Assembly: GCF_025336485.1 (NCBI RefSeq)
Contig: NZ_JAODAB010000013.1
Coordinates: forward strand, 100,231-164,230
Direction of reading: 5' to 3'
From: Pseudomonas citri
Lineage (GTDB): Bacteria > Pseudomonadota > Gammaproteobacteria > Pseudomonadales > Pseudomonadaceae
Length of the DNA stretch: 64,000 nt
The position numbers and the translations under genes are program-made. The notes under the pieces were generated by a model. It did not search any database. It worked only from the letters and a program-made list of their open reading frames with translations, and had not been told where the DNA came from. Shown here piece after piece: positions 34,944 through 44,021 of this stretch (positions are counted from its first letter, which is position 1; each line of letters begins with the position of its first letter).

Positions 34944-35357
34944 AGGGATACAACCTCGTCTTGTTATTGGATTGACCACCGAGTGTCCAAGACCGCAGGC
35001 CGATAAGCCTGTCGCCTTGCCGAAACCGGGTCTGCTTCATGGACAGACCGTCCTTTGGGACACCCGCCCCAGGATCGGTGGGCCGTGCAGTATAAAAAGC
35101 CAGGGGTAGAGGGATTCACTGTAAAACCAGGGAAATTCAGGCGTAAGCCTCAGCACGAACGGGTTCTGTGGGAGGCTTTGTCCAGGATCACAGACGTTCG
35201 CGAGTATTGCACAGCGAGGGTGCAGCGTCATGCTTGTGAGCAGCGTCAAGGGCTCTAGCACAAGCTTTACAACCAACGCCGCCCCTGTGTGGCGAGGGTC
35301 AAAGGGCCAGTGCAACAGACGCCAAGCATCAAGCCGGCAAATGTCCAGCACAGGTCG
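34944..35357. other. Upstream region of the permease
   Basis: 414 bp between the permease start and the second gtrII stop. A possible minus-strand -10 box TATACT (35089-35094) is visible without a good -35. CAGGCCGATAAGCCTG near 35000 forms a short hairpin in the leader. No gene or known riboswitch pattern was seen. Confidence 0.4.
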
Positions 35358-36893
35358 TCAATGACATTGCTCAATGTCGGTTATCAAACACAATTTGGGC
35401 ACGACATCAGGATTGGCCTGCGGCTTTTTCATGAAGATATAACCGCTGTCGTGAATGACATAGAGGTCATAGAACAAAGTGGAAACGACAGGCGGATAGT
35501 CGCCTCGTCGGAGCGCAGCGATCATCCCCGGGTCCTTGGCAAGGTACACATTGGTAATTCCTGCCCGCGGCAAGGCTTCCGGCAACAAAACATAACCCAC
35601 GCCAACTATTTGCTTCAGGGTAGGCATCGCCGCGAACGCGCCGCTGGCTGCGGGGAGCCAATCGGCGGTTGGTTCGGGGATCATGTAAATGCTGTTCTGG
35701 TCGCGCAATGATGAATGGGTTATGTCATATGCCAACGACGCCAGCACGGCGCTCTCCTGTTCTTTTTGTAATGCCAGAACCCGGCCATGCCCGAAAGAAA
35801 ATGACAACATCGCCAATAAAGGAACCAACAAAACGACACCTAAGCGAGCGTGAAGGCGGGTCAGCATCTGAAAGCTGAAAAAGAACATCAGCAACAACAA
35901 AGCCGAAAGAGCGGCAAGCGTCCTGGTGCCTTTGTTGAAATAGGCGAAGAATACCGTGATGCCTGGGATACACATCAACAGCACCGGGGCTGCCAATAAA
36001 TAGGCGGTGACCAAGACTGTTTTTCGCCAAAGGTTCTCCGGACGGCGAAGCAGATTGAAACCTGCCCACGCATACCCGATCACAACCAATACTGTACCGC
36101 ACCAGACAAGCGGTCGAACGCCTTCCGCCCCCCATCCGCTTAACATCCGGCCGACCTGGAACACCCTCTCCCTGATCTCCAACAGACTATTTATCTCCAA
36201 CGCCAGCATCGGCTGACGAAGGCCGGACATCCATTGATAAGTGGTCGCGTAATACACCAGTACGGCTATCGCGATGGCCATCGACTTTCGTCCGATGAAG
36301 GCGAGAATCACCTCCGGGGTTTGCCCCTCCCAAACCCGCCGAATAACTTCAACGCAGCACAGCGCAATGAAAAACCCGATAAGCAATTGGTAAAACGAAA
36401 GGGCCAAGGCTATTAACAACGCCGCCCCCCCTATGTCTGACCAGAGCCTTCGACGCTGCCAGATAACGGCGTAAATGAGCGCCACCAGCCCCAACGTCAT
36501 GGTCGGGCCGTCGTAGCGATAGGAGAGGTTTTGTAGAAAAGCGGGGTTGTACCAGATGGGCAGGACCACCAGACAGTGGGCAAAGCCCGGACGCTCGAAA
36601 TAAAAAAATGTCAGGTCCCTCAATGCCAGCGAGAGAGTCGCCGTGGCGATGAACAATGGCAACGGAAACATATCCGGTGCCTTTGAGCTGAAAGAAACGA
36701 TGTTGTAGAAAAAACCGATCGCCGCCCGGCCCTCTTCGCGCCATCCCCCTCCCCCTATCAACACACGCCAATTATCATCGTTGTAAAAATAATCGGCCTG
36801 TATCAGGGGAAAGACATACAGAAAGTTGGCCACCAGGAAAAACAACAGCACCTCGTTTCGCGTCAATGCCTGTGCATAGCGCAATGGCGTCAT
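35358..36893 (-). CDS. GtrII-family glucosyltransferase-like membrane protein
   Basis: 511 residues, about eleven transmembrane segments and a C-terminal periplasmic part. Family marks: ADYFYNDDNWRVLIG in the first loop and NLSYRYDGPTMTLG; these align with the copy at 31696. It starts in an ATGA overlap with gtrB, giving the canonical gtrA-gtrB-gtr(type) order of O-antigen modification clusters, in which this last gene sets the specificity of the attached sugar. Less AT-rich than the orphan copy. Probable role: periplasmic transfer of glucose from undecaprenyl phosphate to lipopolysaccharide. Confidence 0.82.
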   Translation of the reverse strand: MTPLRYAQALTRNEVLLFFLVANFLYVFPLIQADYFYNDDNWRVLIGGGGWREEGRAAIGFFYNIVSFSSKAPDMFPLPLFIATATLSLALRDLTFFYFERPGFAHCLVVLPIWYNPAFLQNLSYRYDGPTMTLGLVALIYAVIWQRRRLWSDIGGAALLIALALSFYQLLIGFFIALCCVEVIRRVWEGQTPEVILAFIGRKSMAIAIAVLVYYATTYQWMSGLRQPMLALEINSLLEIRERVFQVGRMLSGWGAEGVRPLVWCGTVLVVIGYAWAGFNLLRRPENLWRKTVLVTAYLLAAPVLLMCIPGITVFFAYFNKGTRTLAALSALLLLMFFFSFQMLTRLHARLGVVLLVPLLAMLSFSFGHGRVLALQKEQESAVLASLAYDITHSSLRDQNSIYMIPEPTADWLPAASGAFAAMPTLKQIVGVGYVLLPEALPRAGITNVYLAKDPGMIAALRRGDYPPVVSTLFYDLYVIHDSGYIFMKKPQANPDVVPKLCLITDIEQCH

Positions 36894-37840
36894 GGCTGAC
36901 CTCGCGTCTGGAGTTTTCCTCCCTGAATCATTTCCTTTATGACGTATCTGGGCCGGTGCTTGGTTTCCAGATAGATCCGTCCGATGTACTCACCCAAGAC
37001 TCCGATACCGATCAACTGCACCCCGCCCAGAAACAGAATCGCGGTCATCAGCGAAGGGTAGCCAGGCACCTCATTCCCAAGGAACAGTTTGTCCAGGACC
37101 ATGTACGCGGCGTACACCAACGAAACCAACGAAATGCAACTGCCCACGTAAGTCCACAACCGCAACGGCACCGTGCTGAACGAAGTGATCCCCTCAAGCG
37201 CCAGGTTCCACAACTTCCAGCCATTGAACTTGCTCTTGCCAGAAGCGCGACTGGGGCGGTCGTATTCGATGACAACGGTGTTGAAGCCGGCCCATGACAA
37301 CACGCCCTTCATGAAAAGCTGGTATTCGGGAAGGGTCTTGATCACCTCTACCACCTTGCGATCCATCAGGCGGAAATCCCCGACATTCCGTTCAATGTGT
37401 GGGTAGGCAATGTGATTGAGTACGCCATAGAACAATGCCGCGCCCCGGCGCTTGAAATAGCCGTCGGATGAGCGATCGCGACGCTTGGCCAGCACCACTT
37501 CGGCGCCCTTCTCCCATTCGGCGATCAGCCGTGGAACGACCTCGATGGGGTCTTGCAAGTCCACGTCCATGGGGATCACCACATCGCCGCTGGCGTGCTC
37601 GAGCCCCGCAAACAGGGCCGGCTCCTTGCCAAAGTTGCGGGAGAAGTTGATCAACAGCACCCGGCTGTCCATGAGTGCTATATCACGGGCAATGGCAGCG
37701 GTACGGTCGCCGCTGCCATCGTTGATAAACACGATCTCGACGACATGCTCTTGCAACGCCGGATACTGACGGACACTTTCGTAAAACAGGTTGATGGCCT
37801 GTTCTTCATTGAATACCGGAACGATCAGCGAAACGTTCAT
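36890..37840 (-). CDS. gtrB: Bactoprenol glucosyltransferase (GT2)
   Basis: 316 residues from ATG at 37840 (MNVSLIVPVFNEEQ), which overlaps the gtrA stop by 4 bp; the longer frame to 37990 runs inside gtrA. GT2 domain (about 1-230): FINDGSGDRT, SRNFGKEPALFAGLEHASGD, DVDLQDPIE, VLAKRRDRSSDGYFKR. Two C-terminal transmembrane helices (about 232-300) anchor it. GtrB moves glucose from UDP-glucose to undecaprenyl phosphate on the cytoplasmic face. The cluster is translationally coupled at both ends. Confidence 0.9.
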   Translation of the reverse strand: MNVSLIVPVFNEEQAINLFYESVRQYPALQEHVVEIVFINDGSGDRTAAIARDIALMDSRVLLINFSRNFGKEPALFAGLEHASGDVVIPMDVDLQDPIEVVPRLIAEWEKGAEVVLAKRRDRSSDGYFKRRGAALFYGVLNHIAYPHIERNVGDFRLMDRKVVEVIKTLPEYQLFMKGVLSWAGFNTVVIEYDRPSRASGKSKFNGWKLWNLALEGITSFSTVPLRLWTYVGSCISLVSLVYAAYMVLDKLFLGNEVPGYPSLMTAILFLGGVQLIGIGVLGEYIGRIYLETKHRPRYVIKEMIQGGKLQTRGQP

Positions 37841-38211
37841 TGGCGATGTCCACGAAACACCACAAAGCGGGACAACAGAAAACCGATCACCAGGCTCAAC
37901 AGCGAGAATACCGCCACAGTCAGCAGACCATGGATATTCCAGAGATCGCCCAGGTAACCCACGATGAGACTGAGGGTCCCCATGACACATAAGAAAAAAA
38001 CATAGCCCAACGCAGAGGTTTTAGCCTCGAAGGTATAGAGCGCATTCACATAAAAAGAGAATGAGGCCGCCACGCAAAAGGCAACGAAATTACTCATCGC
38101 TTGATTGAAGCCGAACGCCACCCTCAGCACGAAAAATATCTGCCAATGGATCAGCGTATTGGCCAGCCCAATCAGCGAATAACTGAAAAAACCTTTCCAT
38201 AACGCTTTCAT
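37837..38211 (-). CDS. gtrA: GtrA-family flippase
   Basis: 124 residues with four transmembrane helices: KGFFSYSLIGLANTLIHW, NFVAFCVAASFSFYVN, a third at about 68-88, and SLLSLVIGFLLSRFVVFRG. GtrA-like proteins are thought to flip the glucosylated lipid carrier to the periplasmic side. First gene of gtrA-gtrB-gtrII, each overlapping the next by 4 bp. Confidence 0.9.
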   Translation of the reverse strand: MKALWKGFFSYSLIGLANTLIHWQIFFVLRVAFGFNQAMSNFVAFCVAASFSFYVNALYTFEAKTSALGYVFFLCVMGTLSLIVGYLGDLWNIHGLLTVAVFSLLSLVIGFLLSRFVVFRGHRQ

Positions 38212-38516
38212 GGATACCCTCGACTGTGCCGGAGCTTCAGCCGACTCAATCTAAGGTCCTGTCGGTGTGCGGTCTACTGTAGGAGTTAACAGGTTCGACC
38301 CCGCAGACACGTGATTGACGCACGTAAAAAAGTCCCGCTCATCCGACCGGGGCCCTGTTTGCCATCCCTTGACTTACGAAGCCGAATGGCACCAGACCCT
38401 GCACATCTGAGGTGGGTAGTTCAGAGTTTGGGGCTCGAAATAGGCCTCCCCACAAATTCCCCTCCCCCCCGCCAACCACCGTCTAAGCTTCAAGCAAGTC
38501 CGATCAATCTGCGTGA
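38212..38516. repeat. Duplicated permease 3' end and gtr upstream flank (remnant)
   Basis: 305 bp, no intact gene. Bases 38270-38290 repeat CGGTCTACTGTAGGAGTT of the first glycan locus, followed by a decayed terminator and, at 38371-38406, ACTTACGAAGCCGAAT..., the minus-strand permease C-terminus with its TAA stop but one extra base. This is a second, broken copy of the permease 3' end. Confidence 0.75.
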
Positions 38517-41500
38517 ATGGATCAGTCGACTATGGGCGCTTTGTGGCAAACCGATTCGAATGAACCTGTGGTCCCGGCTGAACGTATGGAAGAAGCGCCT
38601 TCACCTCAAAAAAAACCTCGCGCCCGGCATGGTTGGCGGGCGTTCTGGTTGTTGCTGCTGATTATCATCGTGGTAGTCGGGCTGGCGGTGGCCAAGGAAA
38701 TGCGCACGTCCCGGTTCCAGGCCCGGGAGATCAGCCATTACGCCACTTCCCTGAGTTATTCGGTGCAACCAGGGCCCAGCGATGCCATCGTCTATCCGGG
38801 CGCCGGCCCGTTCGACCGGCGCCTGGGCTACAGCGCCCTGGGGGAGTTCCTGCCGCGGTTGCTCAAGCGTGACTACGTGATCCAGTCCCAGGCGCACTTC
38901 TCCCCCGCCTTGATGAAGTACGTCGAGAAAGGCCTGTTCGTGCCCTACCCCGAGAAGATCCAGGCCGGGCTGACCATCACCGATTGCCGCGCCGCGCCGC
39001 TGTACCAGTTCAAGTACCCGCAACAGTTGTATGCCAGTTTTGAAGCGATCCCACCGGTGGTGGTGCAAAGCCTGCTGTTTATCGAGAACCGTTTTTTGCT
39101 CGACCCCAAGCAACCCTTGGCCAACCCGGCGGTGGACTGGCCGCGCTTTGGCATGGCGGCGTGGTCGCAGGTGGCCAAGCTGTTGAGCCTGCCGGGGCAA
39201 TCCGCCGGTGGCAGTACCCTGGCGACGCAGTTGGAAAAATACCGTCACTCTCCCGAAGGCCTCACCGTGTCGGGCGGGGAGAAGATCCGCCAGATGATTT
39301 CCGCCAGCGTGCGCGCCTACCAGTCCGGCCCGCAGACGCTCGAAGCGCGGCAGCGGATCATCCGTGACTACCTCAACAGCGTGCCGCTTTCCGCCGTGCC
39401 GGGGCACGGTGAAGTGCATGGCATGGCCGAAGGCTTGCGGGTCTGGTACGGCGCCGACTTCAAACGGGCCAACGAGCGGCTGTTCAGCGATGCCAGCGAC
39501 CCGCAGAGCCTGACGGAAAAAGGCCTGGCCCTGCGGGAAATGCTGTCGTTGATGATCGCCCAGCGGCGGCCGTCCCACTACCTGTCCAAGGGTCACGACG
39601 AACTGGCGAGCCTGACCGACAGCCACCTCCGGCTGCTGGCCCAGAACGGCGTGATCGACGCGCCACTGGCCGCGGCCGCCCTGGCCAGCAAGGTCAGTTA
39701 CCGCGATTGGGTGCAGGAACCAACGATCCAGCCCAACGAAACCAACAAAGGCATCAGCGCCGCCCGCAGTCGTCTCGCCACGTTGCTCAACCGTCCGCTC
39801 TATGACCTCGATCGCCTGGACCTCTCCGCCACCAGCACCTTGCAAAGTGATTTGCAGGCCCAGGCCACCGAGTACCTCAAGCGCCTGGCCGACCCGGCGT
39901 TCGCCACCGAGATCGGCCTGATGGGCGAACGCCTGCTGACCCCCACCAGCACCACCCAGGTGCGCTACAGCTTCACCCTGCTGGAACTGACGCCGGACGG
40001 TTCGCGCGTGCGCGTGCAGACCGACAGCACCGACCAGCCTTTCGACATCAACGAAGGCAGCAAGCTGGAACTGGGCTCGACCGCCAAGCTGCGGGTGCTC
40101 ACCACCTATTTGCAGATCATCGCCGAACTGCATGCGCGCTACGCCGCAGAAACTCCCGCGGCGCTGAAAAAAACCGAGATCGCCGAGCAGGACCGCATCT
40201 CCCGCTGGGCCGTCGACTACCTGATCCAGAACACCGACCGCAGCCTGCCGAAGATGCTCGAGGCAGCGCTGGACCGCACCTATTCGGCCAGCCCGGGCGA
40301 GGCCTTTTTCACCGGCGGCGGATTGCACACCTTCCATAACTTCCGCAACGAGGACAACGGCCGCAACCCCACCCTGCGCGACGCGCTGCGCGAATCGATC
40401 AACCTGCCCTTCATCCGCCTGATGCGCGACCTGGTGCGCTACGCCACCTACGCCGGTCCCAACAACAGCTCCGAACTGCTCAAGGACGACCAGGACCCGC
40501 GCCGCCAGGAATACCTGGCCCAGTTCGCCGACCGCGAAGGCACCTCGTTCCTGCTCAGGTTCTGGAAGAAGTACCAGAAAAAAGACACCGGCCAACGCCT
40601 GGAAACCTTCCTCGACGGCATGCGCCCCACGGCGATCCGCCTGGCGGCGGTGCACCGCTACTTCTTTCCCGGCGACAGCCAGGAAAGCTTCAACCTGTTC
40701 GTGCGCTCGCACCTCAAGTCGGTCAAAAACCCCGAGAAACTCACCGACGAACGCCTGGAGCGGCTCTACCAGAGCTACGGCCCCGGCGCCTACGACCTGC
40801 CGGACCAGGGCTTCATCGCCAAGGTCCACCCGCTGGACCTGTGGTTGATGGGCTACCTGCTGAACAACCCCGACGCCAAGTTCAGCCAGATCGTCAAGGC
40901 CAGCCAGTTCGAGCGCCAGGAAGTCTACAGCTGGCTGTTCAAGAGCAAGCACAAGAGCGCCCGCGACAGTCGCATCCGGACCATGCTGGAGATCGAAGCG
41001 TTCCTGGACATTCACCAGCGCTGGCAGAAAGTCGGCTACCCGTTCGACCACCTGGTGCCGTCGCTCGCCACCGCCATCGGCAGCTCCGGCGACCGCCCCG
41101 CCGCGCTGGCGGAGTTGGTGGGCACCATCCTCAACGACGGCATCCGCCAACCGGCGCTGCGCGTCGACAGCCTGGACTTTGCCGTCGGCACACCCTACGA
41201 AACGCGCCTGCTCAACGATCCGGACAAAGGCAAGCGGGTGATGCCGGTTGAAGTGGCCCAGGCCCTGCGCGGGGCGCTGTCACAAGTCGTCGATGCCGGT
41301 ACCGCGAAACGCGTGGCCGGCAGTTTCAAACTGGCGGACGGCACGCCGCTGGCCATGGGCGGCAAGACCGGTACCGGTGACAACCGCATCGAAGCCATCG
41401 GTGCCGGTGGACGGGTGATCAGTTCCAAGGCGATCAACCGCACCGCCACCTTTGTGTTCTACATCGGCGACAGCCATTTCGGCACCCTCACCGCTTTTGT

Positions 41501-41639
41501 CCCGGGGGCTTCGGCACAGAACTTCAAGTTCACCTCGGCCTTGCCGGTGCAGGTGCTCAAGGGCATGGCGCCGATTCTCTCGCCGTACTTGCAACCGGGC
41601 AGTCAGACCCAGTGCAAGCCTTTGGTGGCGCGGCAATGA
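38517..41639 (+). CDS. Bifunctional PBP-like peptidoglycan transglycosylase/transpeptidase
   Basis: 1040 residues, anchored by one transmembrane helix (about 47-66). The GT51 region (about 170-320) has FIENRFLLD with the catalytic Glu, GGSTLATQLEK and IIRDYLNSVPLS. The penicillin-binding part has S521-T-A-K524 (ELGSTAKLR), SIN in LRESINLPF, and KTGTGDN (K950). All three transpeptidase motifs are present, so it is probably active in peptidoglycan synthesis, outside the PBP1a/1b types because of its greater length and long inter-domain segment. ATG at 38532 is an equally possible start; no clear ribosome-binding site is visible. Confidence 0.85.
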   Translation: MDQSTMGALWQTDSNEPVVPAERMEEAPSPQKKPRARHGWRAFWLLLLIIIVVVGLAVAKEMRTSRFQAREISHYATSLSYSVQPGPSDAIVYPGAGPFDRRLGYSALGEFLPRLLKRDYVIQSQAHFSPALMKYVEKGLFVPYPEKIQAGLTITDCRAAPLYQFKYPQQLYASFEAIPPVVVQSLLFIENRFLLDPKQPLANPAVDWPRFGMAAWSQVAKLLSLPGQSAGGSTLATQLEKYRHSPEGLTVSGGEKIRQMISASVRAYQSGPQTLEARQRIIRDYLNSVPLSAVPGHGEVHGMAEGLRVWYGADFKRANERLFSDASDPQSLTEKGLALREMLSLMIAQRRPSHYLSKGHDELASLTDSHLRLLAQNGVIDAPLAAAALASKVSYRDWVQEPTIQPNETNKGISAARSRLATLLNRPLYDLDRLDLSATSTLQSDLQAQATEYLKRLADPAFATEIGLMGERLLTPTSTTQVRYSFTLLELTPDGSRVRVQTDSTDQPFDINEGSKLELGSTAKLRVLTTYLQIIAELHARYAAETPAALKKTEIAEQDRISRWAVDYLIQNTDRSLPKMLEAALDRTYSASPGEAFFTGGGLHTFHNFRNEDNGRNPTLRDALRESINLPFIRLMRDLVRYATYAGPNNSSELLKDDQDPRRQEYLAQFADREGTSFLLRFWKKYQKKDTGQRLETFLDGMRPTAIRLAAVHRYFFPGDSQESFNLFVRSHLKSVKNPEKLTDERLERLYQSYGPGAYDLPDQGFIAKVHPLDLWLMGYLLNNPDAKFSQIVKASQFERQEVYSWLFKSKHKSARDSRIRTMLEIEAFLDIHQRWQKVGYPFDHLVPSLATAIGSSGDRPAALAELVGTILNDGIRQPALRVDSLDFAVGTPYETRLLNDPDKGKRVMPVEVAQALRGALSQVVDAGTAKRVAGSFKLADGTPLAMGGKTGTGDNRIEAIGAGGRVISSKAINRTATFVFYIGDSHFGTLTAFVPGASAQNFKFTSALPVQVLKGMAPILSPYLQPGSQTQCKPLVARQ

Positions 41640-41675
41640 GTGACAGCAGTGCTTGGCGGCAACTCCGTGGCCGTT

Positions 41676-42173
41676 CTACAGGGATGCCACCCGAGGAACG
41701 GCGTCGAACATCACGGTGAAATGCCCGGTGTACATACCTGCCGACAGGTTGGAAGAGACCGGCCAGGGCACGAAGATGACCATCTCGGCCTGCATACCTG
41801 GCGTGGACGTTACGTCATCCACTACTTCCCGCGGGATACTGTCCAGGAGAGCATTATTGAAAGTGGTGAGGAGCGGGATCGTATGCCGCCCGTTGTATAG
41901 CCATCGAGCCCCCTCGATGTACGCATGAACCGAACCTTCAGTGTGCTTCACATCGAAGGTCTGGCGCACTGGAGTCAATCTTCGGTCCACAGGGTTGAAG
42001 TGCATCACCTCATTCTTGCCGAACTCCGGATTACGTGGTTGCACGTAAAAGTTCTTGTTCGGAATATTCGCCGTGATATGGATGGGGGTGAGAGCATCCT
42101 CGGCCGCCGACACCCATGAAGGATTCAAAACAGCTACACCCAAGGCTGTAACGGACACTATTTTTTTAAACAT
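41676..42173 (-). CDS. CS1-type fimbrial major subunit, copy 4
   Basis: 165 residues from MFKKIVSV (ATG at 42173), signal peptide cleaved after VSAA. The mature part starts EDALTPIHITANIPNKNFYVQP, the CS1/CFA-I pilin N-terminal donor-strand region, and ends GHFTVMFDAVPRVASL. Mature sequence differs from copies 2 and 3, while the first 130 bp are nearly identical to theirs. Last gene of the fimbrial locus; it is assembled through the chaperone and usher encoded upstream. Confidence 0.85.
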   Translation of the reverse strand: MFKKIVSVTALGVAVLNPSWVSAAEDALTPIHITANIPNKNFYVQPRNPEFGKNEVMHFNPVDRRLTPVRQTFDVKHTEGSVHAYIEGARWLYNGRHTIPLLTTFNNALLDSIPREVVDDVTSTPGMQAEMVIFVPWPVSSNLSAGMYTGHFTVMFDAVPRVASL

Positions 42174-42210
42174 GTTTGATCTTCTTATAAGTAATGAAAC
42201 GAAATACACC

Positions 42211-42244
42211 CCCGTGGCGAGGGAGCTTGCTCCCTCGCCACGGG
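42211..42244. repeat. Perfect REP palindrome (GGCGAGGGAGC family)
   Basis: CCCGTGGCGAGGGAGC and its exact complement around TT, between pilin copies 3 and 4. It can stall transcription or stabilise upstream pilin mRNA. Confidence 0.85.
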
Positions 42245-42259
42245 ATCTTCGTAGCCCTT

Positions 42260-42772
42260 CTACAGGGCTGACGAGCGGGGCACAGCGTCGAAAATCACGG
42301 TGAAGTCAGCGTTATACATACCGGGAGAGAGTGGGCGTGTAGGCGAGTTCGCAACCATGACGAGCATCTCCGCCTGGGTGCCCGGTGTGGACGTGGCATC
42401 GTCCACGACTTCCTGAGGTAGGTTGTCCAGAGGCACACCGTTGAATACCGCCCTCAGGCTTACATGATCCACCCCGTTGCTCAGATAGATGGCACCTGTG
42501 CTGTTACCATTCTCAATATAGGCGTGGACGGAACCGTCGGTGTTCTTCACATCATATATGTGGCGCAAAGGCGTAAATCTGTAGGTCATGGGGTTGTAGT
42601 ACATGTATTCATCCTTGCCGAACTCCGGATTACGTGGCTGCACGTAAAAGTTCTTGTCCGGAATATTCGCCGTGATATGGATGGGGGTCAGAGCATCCTC
42701 GGCCGCCGACACCCACGAAGGATTCAAAACAGCTACACCCAAGGCTGTAACGGATATTATTTTTTTAAACAT
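42260..42772 (-). CDS. CS1-type fimbrial major subunit, copy 3
   Basis: 170 residues (MFKKIISV start). Same signal peptide and N-terminal donor strand as copy 4, with a distinct mature part (GKDEYMYYNPMTYRFTPLR, ENGNSTGAIYLSNG) and C-terminus ADFTVIFDAVPRSSAL. The start region lies in a leader (CTTATAAGAAGATCAA...) shared by all three tandem copies, so each may have a similar translation-initiation signal. Confidence 0.85.
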   Translation of the reverse strand: MFKKIISVTALGVAVLNPSWVSAAEDALTPIHITANIPDKNFYVQPRNPEFGKDEYMYYNPMTYRFTPLRHIYDVKNTDGSVHAYIENGNSTGAIYLSNGVDHVSLRAVFNGVPLDNLPQEVVDDATSTPGTQAEMLVMVANSPTRPLSPGMYNADFTVIFDAVPRSSAL

Positions 42773-42821
42773 GCTTGATCTTCTTATAAGTAATTAAACG
42801 AAATACAACCCCGTGGCCGAT

Positions 42822-43319
42822 CTACAGGGATGCCACCCGAGGGACCGCGTCGAAGATCACTGTGAAATGCCCGGTGTACAAACCGTTGTGTTCGATGGGA
42901 ACCACTGGGAACGCCGTAAAAATGCGCAACTCCGCCGTCGTACCTGGAGTGGATGTTGCGTCATCCACCACTTCTTGCGGCCAACTGCGCAGATAAACAT
43001 TGTTGAACACGACCTCAAGGGTTATCGCGTCACGACCGTTGTCCAGCTGGCGTCGCCCCTCGATGTAGGCATGGACCGAACCGTCGGTATTCTTCACATC
43101 GAAGATCTGGCGCACCGGGGACAACGTTCTATCCACAGTATTGAAATGCATGACCTCATCCTTACCGAACTCCGGATCACGTGGCTGCACGTAAAAGTTC
43201 TTGTTCGGAATATTCGCCGTGATATGGATGGGGGTAAGAGCATCCTCGGCCGCCGACACCCACGAAGGATTCAAAACAGCTACACCCAAGGCTGTAACGG
43301 ACACTATTTTTTTAAACAT
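42822..43319 (-). CDS. CS1-type fimbrial major subunit, copy 2
   Basis: 165 residues from ATG at 43319; the longer frame to the right runs through a REP region. Signal peptide as in copies 3 and 4; mature part EDALTPIHITANIPNKNFYV, GKDEVMHFNTVDRTLSP, IEGRRQLDNGRDAITLEV, ending GHFTVIFDAVPRVASL. Intermediate between copies 3 and 4, consistent with tandem duplication and divergence. Confidence 0.85.
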   Translation of the reverse strand: MFKKIVSVTALGVAVLNPSWVSAAEDALTPIHITANIPNKNFYVQPRDPEFGKDEVMHFNTVDRTLSPVRQIFDVKNTDGSVHAYIEGRRQLDNGRDAITLEVVFNNVYLRSWPQEVVDDATSTPGTTAELRIFTAFPVVPIEHNGLYTGHFTVIFDAVPRVASL

Positions 43320-43357
43320 ACTTGATCTTCTTATAAGTAATGAAACGAAATACAACC

Positions 43358-43486
43358 CCGTGGCGAGGGAGCTTGCTCCCGCTGGGGGGCGAAGCCGCCC
43401 TCGCTTTTCAACTGCTGGACTCTTAAGCCAGGCTCCGTTGCGTCTGCTGCGCAGCCGAGCGGGAGCAAGCTCCCTCGCCACAGACG
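43358..43486. repeat. Paired REP elements
   Basis: GTGGCGAGGGAGCTTGCTCC (43361 onward) and its inverted copy GGAGCAAGCTCCCTCGCCAC (to about 43482) enclose shorter GC-rich hairpins. Lies between the minor subunit gene and pilin copy 2. Confidence 0.85.
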
Positions 43487-43494
43487 GCCGGCCG

Positions 43495-43977
43495 TCACGG
43501 CGCAACAGCGTCGAACACCATGTGCACCGTGCCGTAGTAGGCCCCCGACCTGTATCCATCACCGGGCTTGATCGCAGCGATTTCCAGCGGCACCTGGCGC
43601 CCGGGCCTGGCCTCGATGGCGGACACGACCTGGTTCGAGTCCTGGGTCAGTTCGATGTCGTTGAACGTCACCTTCAAGTCGATGCGCTCACGGCCATTGG
43701 ACAAATAAGCCTCCTCAGCCAGGCGCGCACCGATGGCACCGTTGGTGTTCTTCACCTCATAGGTCGCCCGCAGCGGGCGGAGGTCGCTGGTGATGGAGTT
43801 GAACGACAAGCGCTGCTCAACCTGCACCAATTGCGGGTCGAGGGGCAGTACATAAAAATCGATCGTCGGGATGGTCACGTGAAGTTCGAACGTTTCCCGC
43901 TCGACCGCCCCCCAGGCCGCAACCCAGGGCAACATCAGGGCGGTCATCGCGAGAGGGCATAGCAGTGTCTTGGACAT
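43495..43977 (-). CDS. CS1-type fimbrial minor subunit
   Basis: 160 residues from ATG at 43977, with AGGT seven bases upstream; a start at 44025 would place the signal peptide internally. Signal peptide MSKTLLCPLAMTALMLPWVAAWGA. The mature part resembles the major pilins in layout (HVTIPTIDFYVLPLDPQ donor region; EVKNTNGAIGARL; YYGTVHMVFDAVAP end) but is much diverged. Probably a minor shaft or adaptor subunit. Follows the chaperone gene directly. Confidence 0.8.
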   Translation of the reverse strand: MSKTLLCPLAMTALMLPWVAAWGAVERETFELHVTIPTIDFYVLPLDPQLVQVEQRLSFNSITSDLRPLRATYEVKNTNGAIGARLAEEAYLSNGRERIDLKVTFNDIELTQDSNQVVSAIEARPGRQVPLEIAAIKPGDGYRSGAYYGTVHMVFDAVAP

Positions 43978-44021
43978 ATTGATTACCTGTGGCGTCTGCG
44001 ACGGTTCGGCGACGGCAACCG

